A stretch of 64,000 bases of DNA, from the NCBI GenBank assembly GCA_022605405.1, contig JABYQQ010000001.1:5361014-5425013 (forward strand), written 5' to 3'. Position 1 is the first letter of the stretch; the number at the start of each line of letters is the position of its first letter. The notes beneath the pieces are model-generated. The model ran no database searches. It was not told the DNA's origin and was given only the letters and a program-made list of their open reading frames with translations. This DNA comes from Earliella scabrosa (Eukaryota; Basidiomycota; Agaricomycetes; Polyporales; Polyporaceae). Made by a program: the position numbers and the translations under genes. Positions 60,290 through 64,000 of this stretch are shown in pieces.

Positions 60290-63200
60290 ATGAACGCTGC
60301 GCGGCGCGCCTCGCCGCACTGTATGTCGGTGTCAGCCAACTGCGGCCTGCCGCACTGTGTACCACCGTGGCCTGCTGCACCCCGTGTGATATGGGATGGA
60401 TCGTGGTCCACTGCGGCCAGCCGCACAGTACTCCACTGCGGCCAGCCGCACAGTACTCCACTACAGTCTGGCCAAGTGTCTTACACTGCGGCTTGCCGCA
60501 CTGTACGTCACACTGGACATGCTCATCTCATCTCATCTCATGTACCTTGCTGCTCTCAGCGCTCAAGTCAGACCACTGCGGCCGACCGCACTCACATCCC
60601 CTGCCACCTGTCATATTACACCACTGCCTCGCATGTACTCATTAGGCTTCAAACAAGCGCCCTCACTACTATGTGTGCCGCTGCCCTCAGCGCTCAAGTC
60701 AGACCACTGCGGCCGACCGCACTGGCATCTCTGCGGCCGACCGCGCTCACATCCCTGCGGCCAGTACTACCACCCCTGTTATTAGACCACTGCAGCGCAC
60801 AATATTGATTGATTGGTTGAGCACTATTATAATAAATCACTTCAATCTGATCAGTAAGTTCATTATTTATTAGTCAAGTCAGTGTCTACGCCCACGCCCT
60901 CAGTCGCTGTCTCCAGCGCTCAAGTCAGACCACTGCGGCCGACCGCACTCGCATCTCTGCCTCTTATTAGATCACTGTATTTATCGCATCCTTCACAACT
61001 GATAATCTGATTTACTGTCAAACCATCTTCCGAATAAGCATCGGCACGCCCTCAGTATGTGCCTTGCTCCGCTGAGCGCTCAAGTGCTCCAGTGCGGCCG
61101 ACCGCACTCGAACCACTGCTGCCTGCCTGCCCCAACATTCATATCATCAAACATCTTCAATCTTCCCCACTTATCTGTACAGTCCCAACATCATCGAAGG
61201 AAGTGTATACACCACCACCCTTACTACCAGCATGTGTCCCGCTGCCGGCGTGCCGGTGCCCTGAGCGCTCAAGTCACACCACTGCGGTGGACCGCACTCG
61301 CATCCCTGCCTGCTCTCCCCTAACTCATCTTATTAGACCACTGCAGCACCTTTGGTATTCATTTGTCGTTCACACTTTCAATCAATTGATTCACAGCTAA
61401 TGGCTTCAATCAATTGATTGATCTGAATCTGATTTAGAGTCCAACCATCTTCCGAATAAGTGTCAGCACCCCCTCCGTATGTGCTGCTCCGCTGAGCGCT
61501 CAAGTGCTCCAGTGCGGCCGACCGCACTCGCACCTCTGCGGCCGACCGTGCTCACATCCCTGCAGCCTGTACTACCACTCGTTTTATATTACACCACTAC
61601 CTCGCCTGTATAACCACTATATAGAATCCATATACTACTGGCTTCAAACAACCACCCTCACTACTATGTGTGCCGCTGCCCTGAGCGCTCCAGTCAGACC
61701 ACTGCGGCCGACCGCACTCACATCCCTGCGGCCTGTACTACCACTCATCTTATTAGACCACTGCAGCGCATAATTATTTGAACACTATTATGATATAATG
61801 AATCCATCGCTTCCATCTGATCAAGTCCATTTATTGGTCGAGTAAGTGTCAACCCCCACGCCCTCAGTCGCTGTCCTCAGCGCTCCAGTCTGACCACTAC
61901 GGCCGACCGCACTCGCATCTCTGCCTTCTCTCCCACACCCTCACTCGTTGCCCTCAGCGCTCAAGGCTGACCACTGCGGCCGACTGCATTATTCACATCT
62001 TTGCGGCCTGTTCCGATGCCACTCCAGACCACTGCGGATGCGTCAGTACATCAGTACACGGAATAAGTAGTTGTGAAATGATATTGTATGCGCTGTTGGT
62101 CTTGGGTCAACCTCTGGTGCCTGAGCACTAGGACACGAGTCATACACCTGTCGCCCTTTAGGATGGCTGCTGCGACCCCGGGTCAGTCCCCTCTTGCGAC
62201 GACAGGGTACGAGCGGTAATACCTCACCGCCTGTCAGCACACCCCCGGCCCTGAGGTTAACACGACTCCCGCAGCGCATACGTGATACATGCGAAGGGGG
62301 ATCATGATGATGACAGAGAGAATGTGCTAATCGTCGCCTTGAGTTGAGAGGTCCGGGTCCAGTAGCTCGACGTTGCCAAACGTGGTGACCAACCGCCGCG
62401 TGTACTAGTATTGATATTCATATACTCATGGCTTCAAACACCCTCCCTACTAGTATGTCTGCTGTTGCCCTGAGCGCTCAAGTCAGACCATGGCGGCGGA
62501 CCGCACTCGCATCTGTGCGGCCTGTTCTACCACTCATCTTATTAGCCCCCTGGAGCGCACGATCAATATCAATTGAACACTATTGAACACTATTATGATC
62601 AATATGGCTTCAAGATGATCTGTCAATTCATCCATCATCGTCCAAGTAACTGTCTACACCCACGCCCTCACTACCAGCATGTGTGCCACCTTGCCGCTGC
62701 CCTGAGCGCTCAAGTCAGACCACTGCGGCCGACCACACTCGCATACCCTGCTGCCTGTCATGGATTACACCACTGCCTCGCCTGTATAATCACTATATAG
62801 AAACCATATACTAAATGGCTTCAAACAACCGCACTCACATCCCTGCCGCCTGTACTACCACTCATCTTATTAGACCACTGCAGCGCACAATCCGCCGCAC
62901 TCGCATCTCTGCGGCCGACCGCACTCACATCCCCTGGCACCTGTCATATTACACCACTGCCTCGCATGTACTCATTAGGCTTCAAACAAGCGCCCTCACT
63001 ACTATGTGTGCCGCTGCCCTCAGCGCTCAAGTCAGACCACTACGGCCGACCGCACTCGCATCTCTGCGGCCGACCGCGCTCACATCCCTGCCGCCTGTAC
63101 TACCACTCATCTTATTAGACCACTGCAGCGCACAATCAATTGAACACTATTATGATATAATGAATCCATCGCTTCAATCTGATCAGTAAGTCCATTTATT

Positions 63201-63600
63201 GGTCGAGTAAGTGTCTACGCCCACGCCCTCAGCTGTCCTCAGCGCTCCAGTCTGACCACTGCGGCCGACCGCACTCACATCTCTGCCTCCTCTCCCACGC
63301 CCTCACTCGCTGCCCTCAACGCTCAAGGGCTCAAGGCCGACCACCCCGCCCGACCGCACTCGGACCACTTCTGCCTGTCCTACCACTCTTCTCATGCAGC
63401 ACACTGTATATCATCATTTGTTGTTTACGCTTTCAAACAATCACTATATCAATCACTATATATCGCTTGTCAATTATTGATCTATCATCTGATCAGTCGA
63501 ATCGTCCAAGTAAGTGACTACACTCACGCCCTCACTCGCTGCACTCAGCCCTCAAGGCTGACCACCGCGGCCGACCGCACTTTCGGCCCATCATTTCACA
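60290..63600. repeat. satellite-like array with TGCGGCCGACCGCACT core
   Basis: About 18 copies of a core ACTGCGGCCGACCGCACTC, usually preceded by CAGCGCTCAAGTCAGACC and followed by GCATCTCTG or ACATCCCTG, occur every 100-250 bases. Longer blocks repeat too: a block of about 200 bp at 60590-60790 recurs at 62925-63125, and an AT-rich block with TTATGATATAATGAATCC recurs at about 61790 and 63150. Frames such as ALSAQVRPLRPTAL are repeat by-products. Confidence 0.9.
62035..62410. other. non-repeat island inside the array
   Basis: About 375 bases without the core interrupt the array between the partial unit at 62030 and the resumed repeat at about 62430. It has no recognised gene; it may be an insertion or the original host sequence. 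Confidence 0.6.
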
Positions 63601-63706
63601 TTTCACACAAATGCACTGCAGCCCTCCAAACCCCAAGTCACATCAAGAGAATGTGGTGCGTACATGAAACCAATACCACAGATGTCGTTTCGCAATCTCG
63701 CCCCTT

Positions 63707-64000
63707 CTATGTCGTCCCCGCCCTCAGTGCATCCTCCTCCGCCGCCTGGTCCACCAACTCCTCAATCACCGGAGGGACGCCTGCAGGGAGGTTGATCGCC
63801 CGCCGGCGATTGACCGCCACGTCCGCCGACCTCCAATACAACAGGCCCTGGCACACAATGTAAGCGATCTCAACCGGTTGGAGTTCTGAAAGCGCTCACC
63901 CGGTCAAGTGGTTGGCACACCTTGATTTGGAGCCGCATGAGGTGCACTTTGAAGTGGTAGTCGAGCATGCACTTGTACGCACTGGCAACGTCTGGCTCGG
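63707..64000 (-). CDS. 3' end of an unrecognised protein gene (partial)
   Basis: Read on the minus strand, the frame enters from the window edge with DVASAYKCMLDYHFKVHLMR and LQIKVCQPLDR. It crosses a likely intron (donor GTGAGC at about 63899, acceptor not certain) and continues IVCQGLLYWRSADVAVNRRRA, INLPAGVPPVIEELVDQAAEE and DALRAGTT before the stop at 63707-63709. The composition is that of a real, mostly helical protein. I do not recognise the family; the rest lies outside the window. Confidence 0.6.

Overview
This window is nuclear DNA of a filamentous basidiomycete, most likely an Agaricomycete. The genes are split by many short GT-AG introns (mostly 45-70 bp) and are packed on both strands. 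The protein families fit this group: membrane-anchored P450s with a PFSYGPxN-C-VGKN heme loop, a Goodbye/EF-hand/ZZ protein, F-box proteins, and kinases with an HGD catalytic loop. No bacterial, plasmid or CRISPR feature is present.

Left half (1-33.7 kb): mostly sound genes. In order: a small signal-peptide/membrane protein (821-1958 +), RNase H1 (3166-4488 -), a dead P450 (6133-8360 +) beside a nearly intact paralogue (8885-11254 +), a large Goodbye/EF-hand/ZZ protein (11333-16352 -) with a palindromic MITE-like element in one intron, a cytosolic-type aminopeptidase P with a long disordered N-terminus (19152-22487 +), the mitochondrial GatB/YqeY protein AIM41 (23670-24559 -), a secreted lysophospholipase (26084-28262 +) and an F-box/eight-blade WD40 fusion (29045-31422 +).

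Middle (33.7-45 kb): a decayed stretch. It holds a broken MCR1 (NADH-cytochrome b5 reductase), a rearranged VPS10/sortilin fragment and a protein kinase fragment. The VPS10 and kinase pieces lie between two arrays of the same 32-bp minisatellite (about 36.62-37.23 and 41.84-42.42 kb). At 45.9-49.1 kb two paralogous BAH-like/PHD proteins sit tail to tail and share an unnamed C-terminal domain ending in CPxGHF.

Right part (49.8-60.2 kb): a segmental duplication. Units of [NAE1 - small NTF2-like gene - SPX/RING] are repeated in full or in part, cutting through ARG5,6 (acetylglutamate kinase) on the left and HEM13 (coproporphyrinogen oxidase) on the right. Almost every copy carries deletions, frameshifts or splice-site mutations, and two junctions make chimeric reading frames. 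From 60.3 to 63.6 kb runs a satellite-like array built on the core TGCGGCCGACCGCACT, and the window ends in the 3' end of a minus-strand gene. The contrast between sound genes on the left and broken, duplicated ones on the right suggests the edge of an unstable, possibly subtelomeric or otherwise repeat-rich region; this is inference, and no telomeric repeat is visible. Exon joins were made by eye and individual intron borders may be off by a few bases.
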